A stretch of 64,000 bases of DNA from Bacteroidaceae bacterium HV4-6-C5C (GTDB lineage Bacteria; Bacteroidota; Bacteroidia; Bacteroidales; Bacteroidaceae), in NCBI GenBank assembly GCA_007896885.1, contig VOIU01000012.1:39138-103137 (forward strand). Direction: 5' to 3'. The notes beneath the pieces are model-generated. The model saw only the letters and a program-made list of their open reading frames with translations. It was not told where the DNA came from and did not search any database. The position numbers and the translations under genes were made by a program. Positions 57,126 to 64,000 of this stretch are shown here, one piece after another; position 1 is the first letter of the stretch; each line of letters opens with the position of its first letter.

Positions 57126-58184
57126 CTACTTAAAAGCATCCAATGCCACCGTAGGTCTACCTTCGGCACTGAAGGCTCCCAGCGTATATCCTTTCCAACC
57201 GGCATAAGCCTCCGGTTCCCAATAGAATATACCCAGGCATTTATCTATGGCTTTGGATTGCGTCATCAATTCCGTGAGAAAACTCTTTGCCGTATCCGCT
57301 TCATTCCACGGCATACCCACCTCGCAAATCATCACTTCCTTGCCATAGCGACTTATCATATCTTTCATGTTAGAGACACAATCAACCACCATACCGTTCC
57401 AGTTCTCTACCGATGGATAAAGAGACATCCCTATCACGTCGTACTCTACATTATTAACTTTTAGAATATCAAATATCCAGCGATACATGGCATTATCATT
57501 TCCACCATGTAAGTGCACGATGACTTTAGCAGAAGGAAACACCTTTTTTACGGCCTTGGCACCGGTAGCGATAAACATTGCAAAATTCGTTTCATTCTTT
57601 GCATAAGTTTTACCATCCTTCTCTACATTATAAGTCGCGCCACTCACCGCAGCATCCGTATCCCATAACATACCCGGGGCAATCTCATTACCGACCTGTA
57701 CCCACTCGGGGGTAATTCCTTCGAGCTTTAGTGCATTCAATACTTCTTCCGTATGATTGGTCACGGCTGATTTCAATTGATCAATAGAATAAGAAAGCCA
57801 TGCAGCAGGTTTCATTTGTTGTGAAGGGTCCGCCCATGAGTCACTATAATGAAAATCAATCATTATGCGCATGCCCAATTGTTTGGCACGTTTAGCTTTA
57901 GCCAACAAATCATTCTTGTTGCACCAGCCGTCGGATGGATTCACCCAGACACGCAGCCGAATGGAGTTCATTCCTAGATTGCGTAACAAGGTCATACATT
58001 CAGTCTCATGCCCGGATGAATTATAAAACTTCACTCCCGACTTTTCCATTTCCGTCAGCCAGCTCACATCGGCACCTTTAGCAAAAGTCACTACCGATGG
58101 GGTAAGTTCCGGCTGATTATCATTATGACCGCATGCCATAACAGAACAGAGGATGAAACTACAGATAAGATAAATAGATTTCAT
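57126..58184 (-). CDS. GH53 endo-beta-1,4-galactanase lipoprotein
   Basis: 352 residues from the ATG at 58184, which gives a lipoprotein signal with Cys18 (LCSVMACGHND); the open frame to 58307 would cross the promoter and operator. The GH53 barrel spans about 35-350, opening with FAKGADVSWLTEMEKSG. Acid/base E167 (VQVGNEIAPGMLW) and nucleophile E288 (MICEVGMPWN) are in their expected places. It cuts beta-1,4-galactan, as found in pectic rhamnogalacturonan I side chains, at the cell surface. First gene of a GH53-GH2 operon inside a starch-type sugar locus; the operator at 58278 lies upstream. Confidence 0.93.
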   Translation of the reverse strand: MKSIYLICSFILCSVMACGHNDNQPELTPSVVTFAKGADVSWLTEMEKSGVKFYNSSGHETECMTLLRNLGMNSIRLRVWVNPSDGWCNKNDLLAKAKRAKQLGMRIMIDFHYSDSWADPSQQMKPAAWLSYSIDQLKSAVTNHTEEVLNALKLEGITPEWVQVGNEIAPGMLWDTDAAVSGATYNVEKDGKTYAKNETNFAMFIATGAKAVKKVFPSAKVIVHLHGGNDNAMYRWIFDILKVNNVEYDVIGMSLYPSVENWNGMVVDCVSNMKDMISRYGKEVMICEVGMPWNEADTAKSFLTELMTQSKAIDKCLGIFYWEPEAYAGWKGYTLGAFSAEGRPTVALDAFK

Positions 58185-58212
58185 GGCAGAATATAATTTC
58201 TTTAACATATAA

Positions 58213-58220
58213 CAAATATA
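58213..58220 (-). promoter_or_regulatory. -7 box of the GH53-GH2 operon
   Basis: Minus-strand TATATTTG, exact TAnnTTTG match, leader about 25 bases. No clear -33 box. 57 bp from the LacI-type site. Confidence 0.6.
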
Positions 58221-58277
58221 AATCTTATGTGATAATAATGCACTACCAATCTCAAGAAACCTATAACCTGCTTTATA

Positions 58278-58291
58278 TGCAATCGTTTGCA
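58278..58291. promoter_or_regulatory. LacI-type operator between GH53 and lacI-family gene
   Basis: TGCAATCGTTTGCA, the exact reverse complement of the site at 51931-51944; flanks extend the symmetry to TATGCAATCGTTTGCATA (58276-58293). It is 57 bp from the GH53 -7 box and 54 bp from that of the LacI-family gene. Confidence 0.75.
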
Positions 58292-58345
58292 TAAGCATCT
58301 GTCCCAATATAAAAATGATTCAGTATTGTTTGTTCCGGATTATCT

Positions 58346-58353
58346 TATTTTTG
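58346..58353 (+). promoter_or_regulatory. -7 box of the LacI-family regulator gene
   Basis: TATTTTTG, exact TAnnTTTG match; leader about 78 bases. 54 bp from the LacI-type site, which suggests autoregulation. Confidence 0.6.
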
Positions 58354-58436
58354 CAAAGAACAAACATGGAGAAATCTCTGTTTATTTTGCAAGGAAATTG
58401 AATTCAATTACCTTTGGCTGAAACTAATACCATATT

Positions 58437-59444
58437 ATGAACAAACCGCAGATAACGATAAAGGATATTGCCCGGGCACTGAATGTTTCCCCATCCACTG
58501 TGTCGAGAGCACTGAAAGACAATCCGGATATCAGTCAGGAGACCCGCGATTTGATCCATGCCTACGCCCGCGAACACAGTTATAAGCCTAATGTTTTAGC
58601 CGTCAACTTGCGCGCCAGCCGTAGCAACACTATCGGAGTAATCGTTCCCCAATTGGTACATCATTTCTTCTCATGCGTATTAAGCGGTATTGAAACAGCA
58701 GCAACTAAAGCCGGATATAACATTCTTCTCGCCCAAAGTAATGAGTCTTATGAGCAGGAAGTGAACATTGTACATTCATTTCTCGCCGCCCGTGTATGTG
58801 GAGTCATTGCCTCTCTGGCCAAGGAAACATCGCATTACGAACACTATCAGGAACTCCTGAACAATAATATACCCATTGTATTCTACGACCGTATTTGTAC
58901 GGGATTGCAGACTGAACGTGTAGTCGTTGACGACTATGCAGGTTCTTTTGCTGCCGTGGAATACATGATACAGACCGGCTGTAAACGTATCTATTTCTAT
59001 GGTGCCGACCCACACCTTGAGATTACCAAGAATCGTCGTAACGGCTATTTGGACGCTATGAAGAAGTATAAAATACCGGTAGACGACAGCATGATAAAGC
59101 TATGCGACACCCGCGAACGCGCCATTGCCATTACTCCCGATATTCTTGAAAGTGATGATAAACCCGACGGCTTCTTTGCCATCAATGATGAAACGGCTTC
59201 CGGAATATTGTATGCATGTAAACTAGTAGGAGTCAAAGTACCCGAAGAAGTATCAATCTGTGGATTTACCGACGGAGATATTGCGCAGAATACCGACCCC
59301 AAGCTGACTACTGTGGAACAACATGGTGAAGAAGTTGGCAAATGTGCATTCAGTATATTACTCGAAAAAGTAGAAAAGAGTGAAGAGCGTGCCAGCAATA
59401 AGATTGTCCGTACTAATCTTGTAGTAAGAGGGACAACAAAATAG
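58437..59444 (+). CDS. LacI-family transcriptional regulator of the sugar locus
   Basis: 335 residues. DNA-binding domain 1-60 (ITIKDIARALNVSPSTVSRA) with hinge, then a periplasmic-binding-protein-like ligand domain starting at TIGVIVPQLVHHFFSCV (about 63-80); typical later motifs include PDGFFAINDETASGIL and GFTDGDIAQNTDPKLTTV. It should bind the two identical 14-base sites in this locus. In flavobacterial maltodextrin loci, as I recall, a LacI-family protein with an MFS and a GH65 enzyme has the same gene order. Activation rather than repression is suggested by operator position. The ligand is probably a malto- or galacto-oligosaccharide or a derived sugar. Confidence 0.94.
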   Translation: MNKPQITIKDIARALNVSPSTVSRALKDNPDISQETRDLIHAYAREHSYKPNVLAVNLRASRSNTIGVIVPQLVHHFFSCVLSGIETAATKAGYNILLAQSNESYEQEVNIVHSFLAARVCGVIASLAKETSHYEHYQELLNNNIPIVFYDRICTGLQTERVVVDDYAGSFAAVEYMIQTGCKRIYFYGADPHLEITKNRRNGYLDAMKKYKIPVDDSMIKLCDTRERAIAITPDILESDDKPDGFFAINDETASGILYACKLVGVKVPEEVSICGFTDGDIAQNTDPKLTTVEQHGEEVGKCAFSILLEKVEKSEERASNKIVRTNLVVRGTTK

Positions 59445-59498
59445 AACAAGGAACAAAGAGAGATAAAAGAATAGTAAGAAACAAAAATAAAGAGCAAA

Positions 59499-60950
59499 AT
59501 GGATAATAGCAGTAACTTAACTTCTCTTCCCACAGAGGAGGGACAGGGAGAAAAAGCACAAACCTCTCAAGAATCTCAGAAGCTCAAACATCGTCCCGAT
59601 CTGAACTTCTGGAAATTGTGGAACATCAGTTTCGGTTTCTTCGGCGTACAGATTGCTTATGCCTTGCAAAGTGCAAACATCAGTAGAATATTCTCCACTC
59701 TAGGTGCCGACCCACATAATTTAAGTTACTTCTGGATACTGCCCCCACTGGCAGGTATCATTGTCCAACCCATTGTAGGAGCAGCCAGTGACAAAACATG
59801 GACTCGTTTCGGAAGGCGAATACCATATTTATTTGTCGGATCATTGATTGCCGTATTAGTTATGTGCCTGCTACCCAATGCCGGCAGCTTCGGTATGGTG
59901 GTAAGCACAGCCATGATATTCGGTTTATTTTCATTGATGCTCCTCGATACCTCTATCAATATGGCTATGCAACCCTTTAAGATGATGGTGGGAGACATGG
60001 TCAACGAAAAGCAAAAAGGACTCGCCTACTCCATTCAAAGTTTCTTGTGCAATGCCGGAAGTCTGGTCGGTTACCTGTTCCCATTCGTTTTCACTTGGAT
60101 AGGAATCAGTAACATAGCTCCAAAAGGAGTTGTCCCCGACTCCGTCATTTACTCATTCTATATTGGAGCGGCAATACTTATCCTTTGTGTCATTTACACT
60201 TCATTTAAAGTAAAAGAGATGCCTCCGGCAGAATATGCAGAATACCATGGCATCACCGAAAAGGAAAAGACAGAGAAAAGCAACATGATACAACTGCTGA
60301 TTAAAGCGCCAAAAGCATTTTGGACAGTCGGTCTTGTACAATTCTTCTGTTGGTTTGCCTTCATGTTTATGTGGACCTATACCAACGGAAGTGTAGCAGC
60401 CAATGTATTCGGCACTCCGGCGATAGAAAATGTAGTAAATGGTGTCAGTAGAGTTGTGCTTGACACAAAGAGTGTACAATACCAAAGTGCAGCGGACTGG
60501 GTTGGTGTACTGTTTGCGGTACAAGCCATAGGCTCTGTTGTGTGGGCTATATTCATCCCGGTGTTCAAGAACCGCAAATTTATCTATGCCCTTAGTTTGG
60601 TATTAGGTGGAATCGGTTTTATATCCACCTATTTCATTCACGACCAATATTTACTTTTTGCATCATTCATACTGATAGGTTGTGCATGGGCAGCCATATT
60701 GGCATTACCTTTCACCATATTAACCAATGCACTCTCCGGTAGCCACATGGGCACCTATCTGGGACTGTTTAACGGTACCATTTGCATCCCGCAAATAGTG
60801 GCTGCATCTTTAGGTGGAAGCATACTCGGAATATTCACAACAAAAGGCGTGTTTCCTCCCGAGATAAACATGCTGGTGATAGCCGGTATCATGCTGATTA
60901 TCGGAGCTATTTGCGTATTCTTAGTAAAAGAGACAAAAGGAGAAGAATAA
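59499..60950 (+). CDS. MFS sugar transporter (maltose/oligosaccharide type)
   Basis: 483 residues with twelve membrane segments and a hydrophilic N-terminus of 35 residues. It resembles the sucrose/maltose H+ symporter group (SLC45-like): GVQIAYALQSANISRIFSTLG near 50-70, PIVGAASDKTWTRFGRRIPY (loop 2-3 motif, about 90-110), and PQIVAASLGGSILGIF near 425. It should take maltose or short oligosaccharides across the inner membrane. It is 54 bp after the regulator gene with no new promoter seen, so they share a transcript. Partner GH65 would use its cargo. Confidence 0.9.
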   Translation: MDNSSNLTSLPTEEGQGEKAQTSQESQKLKHRPDLNFWKLWNISFGFFGVQIAYALQSANISRIFSTLGADPHNLSYFWILPPLAGIIVQPIVGAASDKTWTRFGRRIPYLFVGSLIAVLVMCLLPNAGSFGMVVSTAMIFGLFSLMLLDTSINMAMQPFKMMVGDMVNEKQKGLAYSIQSFLCNAGSLVGYLFPFVFTWIGISNIAPKGVVPDSVIYSFYIGAAILILCVIYTSFKVKEMPPAEYAEYHGITEKEKTEKSNMIQLLIKAPKAFWTVGLVQFFCWFAFMFMWTYTNGSVAANVFGTPAIENVVNGVSRVVLDTKSVQYQSAADWVGVLFAVQAIGSVVWAIFIPVFKNRKFIYALSLVLGGIGFISTYFIHDQYLLFASFILIGCAWAAILALPFTILTNALSGSHMGTYLGLFNGTICIPQIVAASLGGSILGIFTTKGVFPPEINMLVIAGIMLIIGAICVFLVKETKGEE

Positions 60951-61033
60951 TTATATCCGCATATTTATTCAGCTCAACGTATGATATGACGGGACATAGC
61001 CTCTCATTCTTTATTTTTATTCTTTTCTTGTAT

Positions 61034-61060
61034 AATCTTTAGATTACTTATCTAAAGATT
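61034..61060. promoter_or_regulatory. Perfect inverted repeat before the GH65 gene
   Basis: AATCTTTAGA (61034-61043) and TCTAAAGATT (61051-61060) are exact reverse complements with a 7-base spacer. TATCTTTA at 61065-61072 is one base from a Bacteroides -7 box, so the repeat covers the likely -33 region: an operator or the MFS terminator. Confidence 0.5.
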
Positions 61061-61101
61061 TATATATCTTTACGAACGTAACTATCACACGAATATACGC
61101 C

Positions 61102-63429
61102 ATGAGAAGATACCTTAAAACGGATGAATGGAATATTATTGAAGAGAACTTTCAGGCAGACAATCTGAGAATGTCAGAAAGTATTTTCAGTCTCGGTAAC
61201 GGTCATTTTGGACAAAGAGGCTATTTCCAAGAACCTTATCGCAGCGACAGCTACCGCGGCTCTTTTGTTGCAGGTATCACTTTTCTGGATAAGACACGTG
61301 TTGGCTGGTGGAAGAACGGTTTTCCACGCTTTTATTCGCGTGTGCCTAATGCAGCCGATTGGAATTCCATAAACATACGCCTCATTGATGAAGAACTGGA
61401 CTTGTCGCAGTGGGATGTAAATAGTTTCCGCAGACGTCTCGATATGAAAGAAGGAATATCCTATCGTGATGTTGAAGTCACTTCACCCAAAGGCAATCAC
61501 CTCACTCTACGTGTGGAGCATCTCAACAGCATGTCCCACCCCGATCTTTGCCTAATCCGTTACGCCATCACCTCAGTAGATTATAGCGGGAAAGTCTCAT
61601 TTGTCCCCAACATCAACCTTGAGTCCGGGAATAAGGAAGACGAAACCGATGAGAAGGTCTGGAATATCCTTCGCTCGGGCGTTACCCACGATTGTGCGTA
61701 TATGTGGACGCAGACTCGCAAAGAAGACGGTCAGGTATGCTACGCCATGACTTATCAGTTCTTCAAGAACAATAAGGAGACCGCAACCAATCCCATACGT
61801 ATTGAGAAAAAGCAACAAACCGGATTCAGCGTTGGTGCCGATATCAGACCCGGTGAGACCGTCACTCTGATTAAATATGTCACTATTGCCTCCTCACTCT
61901 ATTATGAGCGTCAAGAGTTGGTGGACATATCCATGGATCTGGCACGACAAGCTAAAGCGAAAGGCTGGGATGCCCTGGTGGAAGAACACCGTAATGCATG
62001 GAAAGAGATATGGAATGAGACCGATGTGATTATTGAAGGTGATCCGGAGGCACAACAAGGTATCCGCTATAATATCTTCCAACTGTATCAGACTTACCGG
62101 GGGGATGACTCCCGCCTGAATATCGGCCCGAAAGGCTTTACCGGAGAGAAATATGGAGGGAATACCTATTGGAACACAGAGCTGTGTTGCGTACCCTTCT
62201 TTATGCTCTCCACTTCTAAAAAGATAGCGGAAAACCTGCTGATGTATCGCTACCGGCAGCTGCCCAAGGCCATAGAGAATGCCCGTAAACTGGGATTCAA
62301 AGATGGAGCCGCACTATTTCCGCAAGTCACCAGTAGCGGTGAAGAGTGTCACAGCGAATGGGAGATCACATTCGAAGAGATACATCGTAACAATATCATC
62401 ATATATGCCATTTCACAACATGCCATATTGAGCGGAAGCCTCAAGTACATTGCGAAGTACGGTTTGGAAGTGATGATTGCCATCTGCAGGTTCTGGAGTC
62501 AACGGGTCTCTTTCTCACAGCCCAAACAAAAGTATGTCATACTTGGCGTGACCGGCCCAAACGAATACGAGAACAATGTCGACAACAACTGGTACACCAA
62601 CTATTCCTGCGTACAATGCCTCAAAACATCATTGGAATATCTGAAAATAGTAGCAGAGAAACATCCCGATGCCTACGCACATATCCGTCGGATTACCAAC
62701 TTTAAATATGCCGAAGAAACGGCGCGATGGGAAGAGATCATTGACCGCATGTATCTGCCCGAAGATCAAGAACACGGCATTTTTGTACAAAATGACGGTT
62801 ATATGGATAAGGTCTTGGAAGCCACTACTGCCATCCCCAAAGAAGAACTCCCCATCAATCAACATTGGTCGTGGGATAGGATACTGCGCTCCTGCTACAT
62901 CAAACAAAGCGACGTACTCTTAGGACTATACCTGTACTATTACAATTTCGACGATGCAACCGTACAGCGTAATTTCGATTTTTATGAACCCATGACAGTG
63001 CACGAGTCCTCTCTATCCCCCCATATCCATTCTATTCTGGCTTCACGAATAGGCTATGTAGAGAAAGCCTACGACCTGTTTATACACGCCACCAGACTGG
63101 ATTTGGATGATTATAATAACGAGACGGAACAAGGCTTACACATCACCAGTATGCCGGGAAGCTGGCTTACCATAGTGAAAGGATTTGCCGGAATGCAGAT
63201 ACAAGACAGAAGCACATTATGCTTCTCACCCGTCTTACCCCAAAAGTGGAAAAGCTATTCATTTAAAACGAATTATCAAGGTAATACGCTGCGCATATCG
63301 GTTGGTGAGAAAATCGAGATATCACTCGCATCCGGCAACGGACTGAGTATAAAAGTATATCAAGACACCTATAATCTGACACAAGCCGCCGCTATATCAA
63401 TTCAGAGAAAGCAGAGTAGAAACCAATAG
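61102..63429 (+). CDS. GH65 glycoside phosphorylase, probably maltose phosphorylase
   Basis: 775 residues, the normal GH65 length, no signal peptide, so cytoplasmic. N-terminal beta-sandwich (1-270), linker helices, (alpha/alpha)6 barrel (about 315-690), C-terminal domain. General acid E488 in GVTGPNEYENN and the phosphate-binding segment H634-E635-S636-S637-L638-S639 (VHESSLSP) are clear. It would convert maltose plus phosphate into glucose and beta-glucose 1-phosphate; kojibiose and trehalose phosphorylase are alternatives in the family. The beta-phosphoglucomutase gene often next to it is not in the window. Third gene of the LacI-MFS-GH65 run. Confidence 0.9.
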   Translation: MRRYLKTDEWNIIEENFQADNLRMSESIFSLGNGHFGQRGYFQEPYRSDSYRGSFVAGITFLDKTRVGWWKNGFPRFYSRVPNAADWNSINIRLIDEELDLSQWDVNSFRRRLDMKEGISYRDVEVTSPKGNHLTLRVEHLNSMSHPDLCLIRYAITSVDYSGKVSFVPNINLESGNKEDETDEKVWNILRSGVTHDCAYMWTQTRKEDGQVCYAMTYQFFKNNKETATNPIRIEKKQQTGFSVGADIRPGETVTLIKYVTIASSLYYERQELVDISMDLARQAKAKGWDALVEEHRNAWKEIWNETDVIIEGDPEAQQGIRYNIFQLYQTYRGDDSRLNIGPKGFTGEKYGGNTYWNTELCCVPFFMLSTSKKIAENLLMYRYRQLPKAIENARKLGFKDGAALFPQVTSSGEECHSEWEITFEEIHRNNIIIYAISQHAILSGSLKYIAKYGLEVMIAICRFWSQRVSFSQPKQKYVILGVTGPNEYENNVDNNWYTNYSCVQCLKTSLEYLKIVAEKHPDAYAHIRRITNFKYAEETARWEEIIDRMYLPEDQEHGIFVQNDGYMDKVLEATTAIPKEELPINQHWSWDRILRSCYIKQSDVLLGLYLYYYNFDDATVQRNFDFYEPMTVHESSLSPHIHSILASRIGYVEKAYDLFIHATRLDLDDYNNETEQGLHITSMPGSWLTIVKGFAGMQIQDRSTLCFSPVLPQKWKSYSFKTNYQGNTLRISVGEKIEISLASGNGLSIKVYQDTYNLTQAAAISIQRKQSRNQ

Positions 63430-63445
63430 ATAACTCCATAAAACA

Positions 63446-63478
63446 AATGAGACTGTACTTCAATAGCACAGTCTCATT
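63446..63478. terminator. Bidirectional terminator between GH65 and HU-like gene
   Basis: AATGAGACTGT (63446-63456) pairs with ACAGTCTCATT (63468-63478), loop 11 bases; shared by convergent genes. Confidence 0.8.
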
Positions 63479-63499
63479 CACTAACCTACAAAGCAACTA

Positions 63500-64000
63500 T
63501 TAACCCAGCGGATCATCATCTTTTCCATCACCGCTACCGGAACCATTACCGCCCGTATTACCATTATCCCCATTACCTCCATTATCGGAAGAAGCAGTCG
63601 TCTTACCCCACTCTTCCCAAATAATATTAGTATCTACCATGGAGCGAGTAGCTACTTTTCCTCCACTATTACGTCCCACTTCAGGGATAAAGCGAACACG
63701 AACGCCCTTAATCAACGAAGCTGTTACATCCTCAGCCTTCGCCACCCCATGTTTGTTGGCGGAAGCCGTGTAATAAAAGGTTCCTACTCCATCAATTTTC
63801 ACGGTACGTCCCTGCCCCATATAGCTGCTCAATACCTGCCCGAGATTCTCCATTACCGCATACGTATCACCGCGTGTTACAGTGGATAGAACAGATAATT
63901 GATCAGCCACTTCGCGAGTCGTCTGGAAAAAACGGATGATACCCACCCAGCTAAATCGGTGATACCCGTTCACTTTAATGCACGATTCAGTAGGCGTTAC
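63500..64000 (-). CDS. HU-family DNA-binding protein, 5' end outside window
   Basis: The frame is open to the window edge, so the gene starts beyond it; a GTG at 63973 is not a convincing start. 166 residues are visible. The HU/HU-HIG core (about 40-125) has TTREVADQLSVLSTVTRGDTYAVMENL and the beta-arm GRTVKIDGVGTFYYT. After residue about 135 there is a low-complexity tail rich in Gly, Asn, Asp and Ser (GGNGDNGNTGGNGSGSG) ending in DDDPLG. HU-like proteins of this type in Bacteroides are longer than classical HU and their role is not known. Confidence 0.82.
   Translation of the reverse strand, partial: VTPTESCIKVNGYHRFSWVGIIRFFQTTREVADQLSVLSTVTRGDTYAVMENLGQVLSSYMGQGRTVKIDGVGTFYYTASANKHGVAKAEDVTASLIKGVRVRFIPEVGRNSGGKVATRSMVDTNIIWEEWGKTTASSDNGGNGDNGNTGGNGSGSGDGKDDDPLG

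Noticed and set aside
1..64000. Search for mobile elements, CRISPR arrays and rRNA
   Set aside because: No transposase, integrase, Cas gene, regular spacer array or rRNA-like stretch was seen; the tRNA has no attached integrase or direct repeat to suggest an island.

Overview
The window looks like chromosome of a Bacteroides-type bacterium (Bacteroidota). Signs are the SusC/SusD/SusE/SusF cluster, Bacteroidetes-only families (DUF5606, DUF3276, GLPGLI, a long NusB), lipoproteins with Cys soon after the signal peptide, weak Shine-Dalgarno sites, and many promoters with the Bacteroides -7 box TAnnTTTG. Base composition is even and AT-rich. I see no phage, insertion sequence, CRISPR array or rRNA.

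Layout. 1-4.5 kb: a LysR regulator, an unknown protein and ClpB. 4.5-8 kb: a minus-strand housekeeping operon (nusB, yajC, ybbR-like, coaE, DUF5606). 8-11.4 kb: DUF3276/PUR protein, L25, peptidyl-tRNA hydrolase, Hsp15-like protein and a Gfo/Idh/MocA oxidoreductase. 11.5-15.2 kb: an OmpH/Skp-like protein, PepD and a secreted endonuclease/phosphatase-fold protein. 15.2-21.6 kb: a two-component system divergent from a GLPGLI protein and a TonB-dependent-receptor-like barrel; an 11/22-bp repeat array lies between them. 21.6-24.2 kb: PAP2 phosphatase and an LTA-synthase-like transferase. 24.3-28.7 kb: a tight operon DUF4286-ruvC-pulA-ABC ATPase. 28.7-31.8 kb: tRNA-Ala(GGC), a BACON/CotH lipoprotein and an OmpA-family protein. 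31.8-32.5 kb: a 780-bp gap with a GC-rich structured island. 32.5-40.3 kb: pheS, an MFS transporter, nth, pgk, a porin and a TPR protein. 40.3-44.3 kb: maf, kdsC-like, DUF2520, a small membrane protein and nitroreductase, divergent from a GNAT protein.

44.4-63.4 kb is a polysaccharide utilization locus: susF-susE-susD-susC (minus), a divergent GH13 lipoprotein, a minus-strand pair of GH2 beta-galactosidase and GH53 endo-galactanase, then LacI regulator, sugar MFS transporter and GH65 phosphorylase (plus). Outer-membrane capture (SusC-F), surface alpha-glucan hydrolysis (GH13), inner-membrane import (MFS) and phosphorolysis (GH65) make a maltodextrin pathway; GH53 and GH2 add beta-1,4-galactan cleavage. 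The most interesting observation is regulatory. One identical 14-bp LacI-type palindrome occurs exactly twice, once in each divergent intergenic region. At all four flanking promoters (susC, GH13, GH53, lacI) it lies 54-57 bp from the -7 box. This suggests that one LacI-family protein, probably acting as an activator, joins alpha-glucan and beta-galactan use in a single regulon. The window ends inside a HU-like DNA-binding protein gene.
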